Shown here in pieces: positions 17,002-25,674 of a DNA stretch of 64,000 nucleotides. This DNA comes from Pseudomonadota bacterium (GTDB lineage: Bacteria > Pseudomonadota > Gammaproteobacteria > Burkholderiales > Burkholderiaceae_C), in the NCBI GenBank assembly GCA_021816585.1, contig JAKAXL010000002.1, positions 1 to 64,000 on the forward strand, read 5' to 3'. Below the pieces are notes generated by a model. That model saw only the letters and a list, made by a program, of their open reading frames with translations. It made no database searches and was not told the origin of the DNA. The position numbers and the translations under genes were made by a program. How positions within the stretch are numbered: position 1 is the first letter of the stretch; each line of letters begins with the position of its first letter.

Positions 17002-17958
17002 ATGTGCACCATGGGCCCCGGGGACGACGTCTTCCATCGCGGCGAGCAGGCGCTGCAGCGCAGCGCCGGCACCCGCGAGCGCCTGCAGCAGGTCGGCGCG
17101 CGCATCGTGGCATCGCGCCTGCATGCGGGCCATCGCGAGTTCTACGCGCGCCTTCCCTTCATGGTGGTCGGGGCCGCCGACGAAGGCGGGCAGCCGTGGG
17201 CGAGCCTGCTGTGCGGCGCGCAACCCGGTGGCTTCGTCGATGCGCCCGACGACACCACGCTGCGCCTGCACGCGCTGCCGCCCGCGGCGGATCCGCTGCG
17301 GCCGCTGCTGCGTCCGCGCAGCTGGGTCGGGCTGCTCGGCATCGAGTTGCCGACGCGGCGACGCAACCGCGCCAACGGTCGCGTGCTCGACGTCGACGAT
17401 CGAGGCTTCACGGTGCGGATCGAGCAGAGTTTCGGCAACTGTCCCAAATACCTGCAGTCGCGCGAGCCCATGGACGCGGGCGTTCCGCGGGCGCCCGGGC
17501 CTGCACGGGAGGACGACCGGCTGGACCTCGCGGCCGCGCGTCGGGTGCGCGACGCGGACACCCTGTTCATCGCCAGCCGCGCCGCCGAGGGCCGGGCCGG
17601 CGGGGGCGCCGATGTCTCGCATCGCGGGGGACTTCCGGGATTCGTGCACGTGGCCGACGACGGCCGCAGCCTGGCGTGGTCGGAGCTGCCGGGAAACGGC
17701 TACTTCAACACCCTCGGCAACCTGCTGCTGGAGCCGCGCGCCGGACTCGTGTTCCCGGACTTCGCCGGCGGGGATCTGCTGCATGTGGCGGGGCGCGCGC
17801 GCATCGTGCGGGACGCCGCCGCGCCGGGGCGTCCCGTGGGGGGCGGGCACGCGGTGGTGCTGGCGATCGAGCGCGTCGTCTGGCGCCCGGCGGCGATGCC
17901 GCTGCGCTGGCGCCTGCTCGAGCGCTCGCCCTGGCTGGGCGCCGCCGCGCCGGGCTGA
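17002..17958 (+). CDS. Pyridoxamine 5'-phosphate oxidase-like FMN-binding protein
   Basis: Protein of 318 residues with a split-barrel flavin-binding fold: an N-terminal helix followed by FYARLPFMVVGAADEGGQPWASLLCG, and a second barrel-like part with TLFIASR, GLPGFVHVADDGRSLAWSE and GNLLLEPRAGLVFPDF. This two-part layout is seen in bacterial PNPOx-family proteins that follow GST or ferredoxin genes and are annotated only as flavin-nucleotide-binding. It starts 16 bases after the GST stop, so the two are probably co-transcribed and may act together on reactive compounds. Met at 17011 is an alternative start. The reaction is unknown. Confidence 0.75.
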   Translation: MCTMGPGDDVFHRGEQALQRSAGTRERLQQVGARIVASRLHAGHREFYARLPFMVVGAADEGGQPWASLLCGAQPGGFVDAPDDTTLRLHALPPAADPLRPLLRPRSWVGLLGIELPTRRRNRANGRVLDVDDRGFTVRIEQSFGNCPKYLQSREPMDAGVPRAPGPAREDDRLDLAAARRVRDADTLFIASRAAEGRAGGGADVSHRGGLPGFVHVADDGRSLAWSELPGNGYFNTLGNLLLEPRAGLVFPDFAGGDLLHVAGRARIVRDAAAPGRPVGGGHAVVLAIERVVWRPAAMPLRWRLLERSPWLGAAAPG

Positions 17959-18009
17959 GGGCTTGCCGGTGGGAGGCGCCATGGCGCCGGGATCGGGCAG
18001 AATCGGGGC

Positions 18010-18936
18010 ATGCAAGAGACCACCCCGCAGCAACCGGATGCTTGCGACGACCGCTTCGCGCAGCTCGACGGCGGCATGCGCATCTGCTGGCGCGCCTGGG
18101 GCCCGGAGCATGGCGAGCCGGTGCTGCTGATCGCCGGGCTGGCGATGCAGCTGATCTCGTGGCCAGACAGGTTCGTGCAGGGCCTGTGCGATGCCGGGCT
18201 GCGCGTGATCGCGCCCGACAATCGCGACTGCGGGCTGTCGTCGAGGGTCGCGGTGCCGCCGCCGGGACGCCTGCGCCAGTTGCTCGCGCTGGCGCCGGCG
18301 CACAACTACGCGCTGGAGGACATGGCCGACGACATGGCCGGCCTGCTCGACCGGCTCGGCGTGGACGCGGCGCACGTGGTCGGCATGTCGATGGGAGGCA
18401 TGATCGCGCAAGGCCTCGCGGCGCGGCATGCCGCGCGCGTGCGCAGTCTGTGCTCGATCTTCTCCACCACCGGCAGCCGGCTGGTCGGGCAGCCGGCGGC
18501 GTCGACCATCGTGCGCATGCTCAAGCCGGTGCCGCGCAGCGCGCAGGAGGCGGTGAGCCAGTATGTCGCGTTCATGCATCACATCGGCAATGCCGACGAG
18601 CCCGGTGCGGTGCAGGAGTGGGCCGATTACGCGCTGCGCGCCTGGGAGCGCGCCGGCGGTCGCGTCGACGCCGCCGGCACCGCGCGGCAGATCGCCGCGA
18701 TCCAGAAGTCCGGCGACCGCAGTGCGCAGCTGCGGTCGATCCGCGCCCCGACGCTGGTGCTGCACGGCGAGCGCGACCTGATGGTCCATCCCAGCGGCGG
18801 GCGCGCGACGGCGGCGCTGATTCCCGGCGCGCGCCTGCTGGTGCTGCGCGGGCTGACGCACCAGATCGTGCGCGCGCGCAGCGCCGAGCTCGTCGGCCAC
18901 ATCGTCGCGCACCTGCGCGGCGCCGCGGCTAGCTGA
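18010..18936 (+). CDS. Alpha/beta hydrolase
   Basis: Soluble hydrolase of 308 residues. The catalytic triad can be read as Ser in the nucleophile elbow GMSMGGMIA, Asp in LHGERDLMV and His in RGLTHQIV. The oxyanion region is LLIAGLAMQLISWPDRF, close to the esterase/peptidase group with the IxGxxxxxxSWP pattern. Substrate unknown; ester or lactone hydrolysis is typical. Its 3' end overlaps the convergent methyltransferase gene by 8 bases. Confidence 0.8.
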   Translation: MQETTPQQPDACDDRFAQLDGGMRICWRAWGPEHGEPVLLIAGLAMQLISWPDRFVQGLCDAGLRVIAPDNRDCGLSSRVAVPPPGRLRQLLALAPAHNYALEDMADDMAGLLDRLGVDAAHVVGMSMGGMIAQGLAARHAARVRSLCSIFSTTGSRLVGQPAASTIVRMLKPVPRSAQEAVSQYVAFMHHIGNADEPGAVQEWADYALRAWERAGGRVDAAGTARQIAAIQKSGDRSAQLRSIRAPTLVLHGERDLMVHPSGGRATAALIPGARLLVLRGLTHQIVRARSAELVGHIVAHLRGAAAS

Positions 18937-19696
18937 GCCGCCCGGCGCGCACGCGCAGCGGCCAGGCGATGTCGCGACGCACGCCGGCATCGCCCCAGGC
19001 CGCGCGCAGTTGCCGCGCGAACTCGTCGTAGGGGGCGCTGCCCAGCGCGGCCTCGGCCTGGCGCAGCGCCGACCAGGTGCGCACGTAGCCCAGCAGCTCG
19101 TCCAGATCCCACCTCGCGAGCACGTCCAGCGGCGGCGCCGCGATCTCGTCGAAGGGGAAGTCGAGGTCGCGGTAGCCGTCGATCACCAGCCGGCGCTCGG
19201 GCGGCCAGTACGGGCCCAGCACGCGGTCGTGCAGCTCGCGCAGCAGCTCGCCGCAGGCGCCCGGCATCGAGGCCACGCCGTAGGTGACCAGCGCGATGCA
19301 GCCGCGCGGGCGCAGCACGCGGCGCGCCTCGGCATGGAAGCGCGGCAGATCGAACCAGTGGGCGGCCTGCGCGGCGCTCAGCAGGTCGACGCTGGAGTCG
19401 TCGAGTCCGCTGTGCTCGGCCGGCGCGACGCGGTAGCTCACCCGCGCATGGGGCTGCGCGTGCGCGATCTGCGACGCGCTGGCGTCGGTGGCGACGACCC
19501 GTTCGAAGCGGCGTGCGAGCAGCGTCGACAGCTGGCCCGCGCCGCAGCCGCAGTCCAGCGCCAGCGCCTGCGACGGCGCTGCCGCGGCCAGCCAGTCGGC
19601 GAGTTCGTCGGGATAGCGCGGGCGGTAGCGCGCGTAGTCGGCCGAGCTGGCGGAGAAGTGATCCTTGAAACCGGGTGCGGCGGGGCCCTCGGACAT
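18929..19696 (-). CDS. Class I SAM-dependent methyltransferase
   Basis: Protein of 255 residues. It begins near FKDHFSASSADYARYRPRYPDELADWL, a signature of the yeast TMT1/trans-aconitate-like methyltransferase group, and has SAM motif I ALDCGCGAGQLST, the acidic residue VVATDASASQ and a post-motif region DLLSAAQAAHWFD. The C-terminal half has SALRQ. It would methylate a small acid in the cytosol; trans-aconitate is one possible substrate. The start at 19696 (Met of MSEGP) is preferred to the TTG at 19732. Confidence 0.8.
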   Translation of the reverse strand: MSEGPAAPGFKDHFSASSADYARYRPRYPDELADWLAAAAPSQALALDCGCGAGQLSTLLARRFERVVATDASASQIAHAQPHARVSYRVAPAEHSGLDDSSVDLLSAAQAAHWFDLPRFHAEARRVLRPRGCIALVTYGVASMPGACGELLRELHDRVLGPYWPPERRLVIDGYRDLDFPFDEIAAPPLDVLARWDLDELLGYVRTWSALRQAEAALGSAPYDEFARQLRAAWGDAGVRRDIAWPLRVRAGRLS

Positions 19697-19766
19697 CTCG
19701 ACGCCTGCGCGTGGGGTTGCGAAGGCCGTCAAGATTAGCAGCCCGCGTCGGAGTCCGCGGCGCGAA

Positions 19767-20555
19767 CTAATGCGACATCAGCACCGGCACGGTCATCGAC
19801 GACAACATCGAACGGGTCACTCCGCCGAGCATCCACTCCTGCGCGCGCGAGTGGCCGTAGGCCCCCATCACCAGCAGGTCCGCGCCGAGATCGGCGGCGT
19901 CGCTGAGCAGCAGCTCGCCCACCGTGGAGTCGAGCAGGGTGGGGGTCATCAGGGCATCCGGTGCGTAATCGGCGTCGCCTCGGCGCTGCACCGCATGGCG
20001 AGCCGCGACGCCGTGCCGGCGCAGCAGCTGCACCGCCGATTCCAGCGAGCGCGCCGCGCTGGACCCGGTGTGCCCGTAGCTGCGCACCGAGACCTCGGCA
20101 GCGCGCTGCAGCAGCGGCAGCGCGTCGCGCAATGCCCGCGCGCTCTCGCGGCGGCCGTCCCAGGCCACCAGCACGCGCGTGCCGCAGCTCGTGCCGAGTT
20201 CCTTCGGGCGCGGCACGAACAGCACCGGGCAATTGGTGTCGACCAGCAGTTGCGACGCGAAATGCTGGCTGGCCGCATGCTCGGATTCGAGGTAGGGCTG
20301 GCTGAGCACCAGCAGATCGGCACCCCGTGCATGCTCGAGCAGCGCCGACGCACCCTCGGGCATGCCGCGGCAGCTGGCCTGTGCGCCGGCTTCATGCAGC
20401 AGCTTGCGCACGGCTTCGCAGGGCAGCGCGTCGGGCGGACACAGCGCGTCGATCTCGGCGCCGTGGGCCTGCGCGATGCGCGCGGTCAGCGAACACAGCT
20501 TCGCGGCTTGCGTGGCCGCGCCCATGTACAGCGCAATGCTTCGGTAGTCGTTCAT
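19767..20555 (-). CDS. Tandem universal stress protein (two UspA domains)
   Basis: Protein of 262 residues built from two Usp domains. The first (about 1-115, containing HARGADLLVLSQPY and NCPVLFVPR) is degenerate. The second (about 125-262) keeps the ATP-binding pattern: VLVAWDGRRESARAL at its start and MGAYGHSRAQEWMLGGVTRSML near its end. Proteins of this kind respond to starvation, oxygen limitation or metals. The gene sits next to the oxygen/redox sensory block but is transcribed away from it. GGGGAACGAG precedes the start. Confidence 0.85.
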   Translation of the reverse strand: MNDYRSIALYMGAATQAAKLCSLTARIAQAHGAEIDALCPPDALPCEAVRKLLHEAGAQASCRGMPEGASALLEHARGADLLVLSQPYLESEHAASQHFASQLLVDTNCPVLFVPRPKELGTSCGTRVLVAWDGRRESARALRDALPLLQRAAEVSVRSYGHTGSSAARSLESAVQLLRRHGVAARHAVQRRGDADYAPDALMTPTLLDSTVGELLLSDAADLGADLLVMGAYGHSRAQEWMLGGVTRSMLSSMTVPVLMSH

Positions 20556-20678
20556 CGCTCGTTCCCCAGGGTCGCGCCTGCCGGATCGAGCTTAGGGATT
20601 CATGCCGGCTTCGCCTTGAGCCAGCGCAAGCCGGCGCGGGTTTCATTGCCCGGGCAAATATCTCGAGCTCGCGAATAT

Positions 20679-20690
20679 CGACATATGTCG
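20679..20690. promoter_or_regulatory. 12-base perfect palindrome upstream of the universal stress gene
   Basis: CGACATATGTCG lies about 125 bases upstream of the universal stress protein start, between divergent genes. It has the form of a dimeric regulator site. The protein that would bind it is unknown. Confidence 0.35.
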
Positions 20691-20873
20691 CCCGCCGGGC
20701 CTCGCCTGCGTGCTGCATGTCGTATTTCGGCGATCGCGGCCGTTTGTGCGGACCTTGGTGTCACCGAATGTGTCCCCGACACCCGGCGAGACTCCCGCGC
20801 AGCCCTGCCCGGGACGCTGCATAAGCGCATGCAAATATGTGATTAGTAAATGATGAAATCGTTCGATATGGAA

Positions 20874-20900
20874 TAAAGTCAAGTAAAAATTCGACGTTAA
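20874..20900 (+). promoter_or_regulatory. Candidate sigma-28 (FliA) promoter
   Basis: TAAA, exactly 15 bases, then GACGTTAA matches the flagellar consensus TAAA-N15-GCCGATAA at all four -35 bases and six of eight -10 bases. It lies in the only AT-rich patch of the gap, 188 bases before the ODP gene, and reads toward the chemoreceptor operon. Sigma-28 control is usual for chemotaxis genes. Confidence 0.55.
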
Positions 20901-21088
20901 CGCAACAACAACTGGTTTTCTGGCGGCAAATCCGCAATCGATTCGGGCAGGTCCTGGGCGGCACGCGCTGTTCGTGTGATGCCGGTTGCCGGACCGACGG
21001 GGGGACAGATGCAGGTGCGAATGCAGACACGGATGCCGCACGAGGGGCGCGGTGCGGCCCCGCGCGGCGCGGTACGGCGGGAGGCGCC

Positions 21089-21844
21089 ATGAAGCTGCTC
21101 GCTTTCCACAGCCAGGGCGGGCACGAATGGTTCGTCGCGCATGGCCGGCAGGACTCCGCGGCCGTGGCGTCGAATGTGCACGTGCTGCGAGTCGACGGCC
21201 GGTTGCTGCTGTGCGATCCGGGCGGACAGCAGGATTTCGCCGAGGCCTACGCGGTGCTGGCGCAGGCCTTGCCCACGCTCGACATCCGCGCCGGATTCAT
21301 CAGCCACCAGGATCCCGACGTGGCGTCCGCGATCCCGCTGTGGGACGCCTGCGTCGACGGCATCGACTGGTACGCCCCGGAAGCCTGGCTGCCCTACCTG
21401 CGCAACCTGCCGCGCGGCGTGCACGCCCGGCTGCGGCCGCTGCCCGACCAGGGGGCGGACCTCGAACTCGGCAGCGCGCGCCTGCAGGCGATCCCGGCGC
21501 ACTACCTGCACGCCGCGGCGAACCTGCACCTGTACGACCCGCAGGCCCGGGTGCTGTTCAGCGGCGACGTCGGCTCGGCCTTCCTGCCCGCGGCGGCGTC
21601 CCCGCAGACGCAGCGTCCGCTGCTCGAGTCGGCCGCCGAGTTCGATGCGTACATACGTCACGCCGAGTCCTTCCACCGGCGCTGGATGCCCAGCGCCGCC
21701 GCCAAGCACGACTGGTGCGAGCGGGTGGCGCGGCTGGACATCGACTTCCTGTGCCCGCAACGCGGCGCCATCTGCACCGGCGACAACGTGCGGCGCTTCA
21801 TCGAATGGTTCGATGCGCTGGATGTCGCCGCTGCATTGAATTGA
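21089..21844 (+). CDS. ODP-like metallo-beta-lactamase-fold di-iron protein
   Basis: Protein of 251 residues containing only the metallo-beta-lactamase domain of the flavodiiron family, without the flavodoxin half. Metal ligands visible: His73, Asp75 and Asp77 in SHQDPDV, His138 in AIPAHYLH and Asp160 in LFSGDVG. The family's last histidine, usually PQHG near the C-terminus, is Arg225 here (PQRG). Stand-alone proteins of this type (ODP) bind oxygen at a di-iron centre; one in Treponema denticola serves an adjacent soluble chemoreceptor. Here too a soluble chemoreceptor gene follows, 79 bases downstream. GGGAGG lies just upstream of the start. An oxygen- or NO-sensing role is inference. Confidence 0.75.
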   Translation: MKLLAFHSQGGHEWFVAHGRQDSAAVASNVHVLRVDGRLLLCDPGGQQDFAEAYAVLAQALPTLDIRAGFISHQDPDVASAIPLWDACVDGIDWYAPEAWLPYLRNLPRGVHARLRPLPDQGADLELGSARLQAIPAHYLHAAANLHLYDPQARVLFSGDVGSAFLPAAASPQTQRPLLESAAEFDAYIRHAESFHRRWMPSAAAKHDWCERVARLDIDFLCPQRGAICTGDNVRRFIEWFDALDVAAALN

Positions 21845-21923
21845 CCCGTTCCGAGTGCCACGCTGCGACCGCGGCCGCAGCGTGTGCAACCTTGCCCCGC
21901 CCGCAACGCTGACGAGGAAACGC

Positions 21924-22850
21924 ATGACCCTGGAGGCCCTGCTGCAGACGGCCGAGACACTGCTCGGCCCGCTGCCCACCCTGGAGATGCTCGCCGAGGC
22001 CGACGACGCGATGCACAACCGCTTGATCTTCATGAATGCCGCGGCGAAGCGGCTTTTCGAGGCGCACCGGGCCCAGCTCAATGCGCATCTGCGCGGCGCC
22101 GACGTCGCACGGGCGCAGGACCAGAGCATCCACCAGTTCCATCGCGACAGCGACAGGCAGAAGGCGGTGTTTCGGGAAATCATCGCCGGGAGGCTGGACA
22201 TGCACCGGGTGGACGTTTCGATCGGCAACGCCTCCTACAGCATTTCCGTATATCCGGTGAAGGACCCGCAGGGCCGCATCGTCGCACTGCATGCCAGCTG
22301 GCTCGACGTCAGCGCCCAGCGCCGCATGCAACAGCTGTCGCGGCGCCTGCTCGAGGCCTCGCAGACCCTGCAGCAGGAGATGCAGGCGCATCAAAGCGGG
22401 ATCGACGACGCCGTGAGCAGCCTGGGCACGGCCCACGACGGAGCGCGCCGCACCAGCGACTCGACCTCCGATCTGAGTTCGGCCGCGCGCAGCATCGGCG
22501 GCATCGTGCAGGCGATCCGCGAGATCGCCGCGCAGACCAACCTGCTGGCCTTGAACGCGGCCATCGAGGCGGCGCGCGCCGGCGATCACGGCAGGGGCTT
22601 CGCGGTGGTCGCCGACGAGGTGCGCAACCTGGCGCGACGCGTGCAGGAGGCCACCGGCAGCGTGCAGGAGCATGTGCAGTCCATCGGCGAGAAGGTGCAG
22701 GGCATCTCGCAGCAGGCGGGGCAGGGCGTGCAGACGACCCAGCATGCCATGGAGGCCATCCGCAAGGCCTGCTCCTGCCTGGCCAGCGTCGGCAGCATGT
22801 CGCAGCAGCTGCTGAGCACCGCGCAGGACCTGGAGACCCTGGTCGCCTGA
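21924..22850 (+). CDS. Soluble methyl-accepting chemoreceptor with N-terminal PAS-like domain
   Basis: Cytoplasmic receptor of 308 residues with no membrane helix. Residues about 1-135 form a PAS-like sensor ([57 protein letters not shown]). The signalling hairpin follows, with the conserved tip from residue 200: [21 protein letters not shown] then [17 protein letters not shown]. It is short for a chemoreceptor, so the helical bundle has few methylation heptads. GAGGAAAC lies just upstream of the start. It should form signalling complexes with CheA/CheW elsewhere in the genome, with input from its PAS domain and possibly from the ODP encoded before it. Confidence 0.85.
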   Translation: MTLEALLQTAETLLGPLPTLEMLAEADDAMHNRLIFMNAAAKRLFEAHRAQLNAHLRGADVARAQDQSIHQFHRDSDRQKAVFREIIAGRLDMHRVDVSIGNASYSISVYPVKDPQGRIVALHASWLDVSAQRRMQQLSRRLLEASQTLQQEMQAHQSGIDDAVSSLGTAHDGARRTSDSTSDLSSAARSIGGIVQAIREIAAQTNLLALNAAIEAARAGDHGRGFAVVADEVRNLARRVQEATGSVQEHVQSIGEKVQGISQQAGQGVQTTQHAMEAIRKACSCLASVGSMSQQLLSTAQDLETLVA

Positions 22851-22854
22851 CCCG

Positions 22855-22887
22855 GCCAGGCACCAGCCAGGCACCGGCCAGGCCGCC
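22855..22887 (+). repeat. Three 11-base tandem repeats before the globin-EAL gene
   Basis: GCCAGGCACCA, GCCAGGCACCG and GCCAGGCCGCC follow one another in the 50-base gap between the chemoreceptor and globin-EAL genes. No strong ribosome site is visible in the gap. The repeat may reflect local slippage. Confidence 0.6.
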
Positions 22888-22900
22888 ACCCGCCCAGGCG

Positions 22901-24970
22901 ATGTCCGATCCGTCCGCCGACCCCGAAGAACTGTACGGCGCGCAGGCCGCCGAGCTGTTGCGCGCGCTGCACCTGCGCGCGTGCGAGGCGGCCGATCGTT
23001 TCGCCGACGAGTTCTACGAGGCCCTGATGCAGCGCGATGCGACGCAGGGCATCCTGCGGCGACTGGACGACGCGGAATTCTCCCGCCTGCGCCGGCAGCA
23101 GGCGCGGCACCTGGCGGAGCTGGTGTCGCCGCAGCTGGGTGCACGGCAGCACCGGGAGCGCGCGCTGCAGGTGGGGCGGGTGCACGCACTCGTCGGCGTG
23201 GACATGATGTGGCTGACCGAGGCCTACGGCATGTACCAGAAGGCCCTGCACCGGCTGCTGGCGTCGCGGCCGTCGGCCGACCCTGCGCTGCATCCGCGCA
23301 TCCTGCAGATCGTCGACCGCCGGCTGCTGTGCGATCTGCAGGCGCAAAGCGCCGGCTACCGGCAGGTCGACCGCGAACTCGCGCAGGCCGTCTCGCGGGT
23401 GCAGCAGCGCGCGCTGCAGGGCCGCAGCCTGATCGACCTCCACCAGGGTGCGCTGCGCGCGCTGTGCGCGATCGACGGGCTGGCGGCGGCCTTCGTCGGG
23501 CGCATCGATGCGCAGGGGCGTTGGGAGGTCGAGGCCTGCGAAGGCCCCAGCGCGCCGGCCTACCTGGCCGCCGCGCAGACCTCGCAGGCGCCGCTGCTGC
23601 AGGCGGCCGCCGGCGACGCGGCGGGCGAGTCGATGCTGGCGCTGGCCTGGCGCAGCGGGCAGGCGCAGACCTGCGAGGTGCGCGCCCCCGATTGCGGTGC
23701 GCATGCCTGGTTGGCGCTGGCGGCCGGCTTGGGCCTGCGCTCCTGCGCCGCGGTGCCGCTGGTCGACGACAACGGCCGCACGCACGCGTTGCTCAGCCTG
23801 CACAGCCGCTGGCCGGGGTTCTTCGACGCCGAGGGGCGGCGCGCGCTGCTCGAGCAGGTGCAGCAGATCCTGAGCATGACGGCGTCGCGCCTGGCCCACC
23901 CCAGGGTGGTGCCGTACGACCGTCGCGGCACCTACGGGGCCTGGCTCGATGCCGGCCGCGTGCGCATGCTGTACCAGCCGATCGTCGAGCTGCAGAGTGG
24001 CGCGCTGCACAAGGTGGAGGCGCTGGCGCGGCTGCTCGACGAGCAGGGCCGCATGCTCGCTCCGGGCGAGTTCCTGCCGGCGCTGGGCCAGGACGGCCTG
24101 CTGCGCCTGTTCGAGCTCGGGCTCGTCGCCGCCGGCGCCGACCACCGCGGCTGGGGCGAGACCGGGCTGCACCTTCGCGTGTCGCTGAACCTGCCGCCGC
24201 AGGCGGTCGGCGAACCGCGCTACCACGAGACCCTGTTCCGCGTGCTCGAGAGCGGCGGGCTGCCGCCGCAGGCCCTCGAACTGGAGATCCTGGAATCCGG
24301 CGAGGGCCGCGAGCATGCGTCGCGCGAGCCCTTCTTCGAGCGGCTGCGGCTGCTCGGCGTGCGCATCGTGCAGGACGACCTCGGCTCGGGCCACAGCTCG
24401 TTGCTGCGCCTGGACCGCATGCCCTTCGACGAGGTGAAGATCGATCAGGGGCTGGTGCTCGAGGCTTCGCGCAAGGACCCGCAGCGCGCTTTCGCGTTCA
24501 TTCTTCACCTGACCCAGCTGGCGCACGCGCTGAACGTGTCGGTGACCGTGGAGGGCCTGGAGGATCCGGGGCTGATCGAGGCTGCAGCCATTCTCGGCGC
24601 CGACCGCGGGCAGGGCTACGCCATCGCGCGTCCGATGCCGGCGCAGGACTTGCCGCAATGGCAGCGCAGCTACCGCCACCGCGTCGGACTGCGCGAGCCG
24701 ACCACGGCGTGGGGCGCGCTGGCCGGCTACCTGATCTGGGACCGCCAGTTGCTGGCGCTGCGCCACTGGCCGGAGCTGATCGAGGACTTCGTGCGCGCGC
24801 CGTGTCTGGTGCAGCGCTTCCTCGACGCCCACGGCATGCGCGATTCCCGGTTGCAACGCCTGCTCGACCTGAACCACGCACTGGCCGTGCACCCGGCGTC
24901 GACGCGGCTGTACCGGCGCACCCGCGCCGACATCGTCCAGGCGCTGCGCGGACTGGGCGCCGCGCACTGA
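22901..24970 (+). CDS. Globin-coupled sensor with GAF and EAL domains, c-di-GMP phosphodiesterase
   Basis: Protein of 689 residues. The N-terminal part (about 10-160) has the globin-coupled-sensor pattern with probable proximal heme His95 in GRVHALVGVDMMWLTEAYG. A GAF-like domain spans about 180-340. An EAL domain (about 355-600) keeps the catalytic set: Glu373 in KVEALARL, Asn in SLNLPP, Glu in LEILES, the DD pair in QDDLGSGHSS, Lys in EVKID, Glu in VEGLED and QGYAIARP. It lacks GGDEF. A helical C-terminal extension of about 90 residues follows. It should break down c-di-GMP under control of a gas bound at heme. It follows the chemoreceptor by 50 bases, probably in one operon. The long frame running from 21884 into this gene is a shadow. 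Confidence 0.8.
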   Translation: MSDPSADPEELYGAQAAELLRALHLRACEAADRFADEFYEALMQRDATQGILRRLDDAEFSRLRRQQARHLAELVSPQLGARQHRERALQVGRVHALVGVDMMWLTEAYGMYQKALHRLLASRPSADPALHPRILQIVDRRLLCDLQAQSAGYRQVDRELAQAVSRVQQRALQGRSLIDLHQGALRALCAIDGLAAAFVGRIDAQGRWEVEACEGPSAPAYLAAAQTSQAPLLQAAAGDAAGESMLALAWRSGQAQTCEVRAPDCGAHAWLALAAGLGLRSCAAVPLVDDNGRTHALLSLHSRWPGFFDAEGRRALLEQVQQILSMTASRLAHPRVVPYDRRGTYGAWLDAGRVRMLYQPIVELQSGALHKVEALARLLDEQGRMLAPGEFLPALGQDGLLRLFELGLVAAGADHRGWGETGLHLRVSLNLPPQAVGEPRYHETLFRVLESGGLPPQALELEILESGEGREHASREPFFERLRLLGVRIVQDDLGSGHSSLLRLDRMPFDEVKIDQGLVLEASRKDPQRAFAFILHLTQLAHALNVSVTVEGLEDPGLIEAAAILGADRGQGYAIARPMPAQDLPQWQRSYRHRVGLREPTTAWGALAGYLIWDRQLLALRHWPELIEDFVRAPCLVQRFLDAHGMRDSRLQRLLDLNHALAVHPASTRLYRRTRADIVQALRGLGAAH

Positions 24971-25053
24971 GCAGGCTGCGCGCCGCCCGCGGATTCGTTA
25001 CATTGGCGAGGCGCCGCCGCCTGGTGCGGCAACCGCCACGGGGAGGCCGGATC

Positions 25054-25617
25054 ATGGTGAAGGTGCTGGGGATTTCCGGGAGCCTGCGTACGCAGTCCTT
25101 CAACACCGCGCTGCTGCGCGCCGCGCAGGCCGCCGCCAGCGACGAGTTGCAGATCGACGCGGCCACGCTGCACGGCATCGAGCTCTACGACGGCGATGTC
25201 GAACGCAACAGCGGCACGCCGCAGGCGGTGCGCGCGCTGAAGCAGCGCGTGCTGGCCAGCGACGGGCTGCTGCTGGTCTCGCCCGAATACAACAACGGCA
25301 TCCCGGGGGTGTTCAAGAACGCCGTCGACTGGCTGTCGCGGCCGACTCCGGACATGCCCGACGTGCTGCGCGAACGCCCTGTCGCGGTGATCGGCGCGTC
25401 GCCGGGCGGTTTCGGCACGGTGATGGCGCAGGCGCACTGGCTGCCGGTGCTGCGCACCCTGGGAATGCGCCATTGGCACGGCGGTCGCCTGCTGGTGTCG
25501 CGCGCGCAGAACGTGTTCGGCGCCGACGGCGGCTTGCAGGATGAAACGGTGCGCGAGCAACTGGCCGAATTCCTGCGCGGCTTCGCGCGATTCGTCGAAC
25601 AGCAGCGCCGCGCGTAG
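25054..25617 (+). CDS. NADPH-dependent FMN reductase
   Basis: Flavodoxin-fold reductase of 187 residues. The FMN phosphate loop is GISGSLRTQSFNTALLR near the N-terminus, and the isoalloxazine loop is SPEYNNGIPGVFKNAVDWLSRP. This is the chromate/azo/quinone reductase group (ChrR, AzoR-like NAD(P)H reductases). It probably transfers electrons from NADPH to flavin or quinones in the cytosol. GGGGAGG lies 7 bases before the ATG. It ends the sensory block on this strand and converges on the second chemoreceptor. Confidence 0.85.
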   Translation: MVKVLGISGSLRTQSFNTALLRAAQAAASDELQIDAATLHGIELYDGDVERNSGTPQAVRALKQRVLASDGLLLVSPEYNNGIPGVFKNAVDWLSRPTPDMPDVLRERPVAVIGASPGGFGTVMAQAHWLPVLRTLGMRHWHGGRLLVSRAQNVFGADGGLQDETVREQLAEFLRGFARFVEQQRRA

Positions 25618-25631
25618 CGGCCGCGGCGACC

Positions 25632-25652
25632 TGCCCGCGCCGCCCGCGGGCA
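25632..25652. terminator. Hairpin between convergent FMN reductase and chemoreceptor genes
   Basis: TGCCCGCG and CGCGGGCA form a perfect 8-base-pair stem around a 5-base loop, in a 57-base convergent gap. No T-run is present, so termination efficiency is uncertain. Confidence 0.45.
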
Positions 25653-25674
25653 CGTCGGCATGCGCGTGCGCCCC

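Larger units (their letters stand above)
20556..21088. other. Intergenic region upstream of the ODP-chemoreceptor operon
   Basis: This 533-base stretch is the longest without a gene in the window. It contains the 12-base palindrome CGACATATGTCG, a markedly AT-rich segment at about 20820-20930 with a sigma-28-like promoter, and the ribosome site GGGAGGCGCC before the ODP gene. Short open frames here look non-coding. Confidence 0.6.

Noticed and set aside
15410-18130. A 906-codon plus-strand frame
   Set aside because: It is antisense to the LysR gene and out of frame with the GST, flavoprotein and hydrolase genes, all of which have intact motifs.
21884-24970. A 1028-codon frame suggesting a larger globin-EAL protein
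   Set aside because: The first 339 codons overlap the chemoreceptor gene in another frame and are Arg/Ala-rich nonsense. The family start fits ATG 22901.
22901-24970. Bifunctional GGDEF-EAL reading of the globin protein
   Set aside because: No GGDEF-like motif or its fold landmarks occur between the GAF-like region and the EAL domain.
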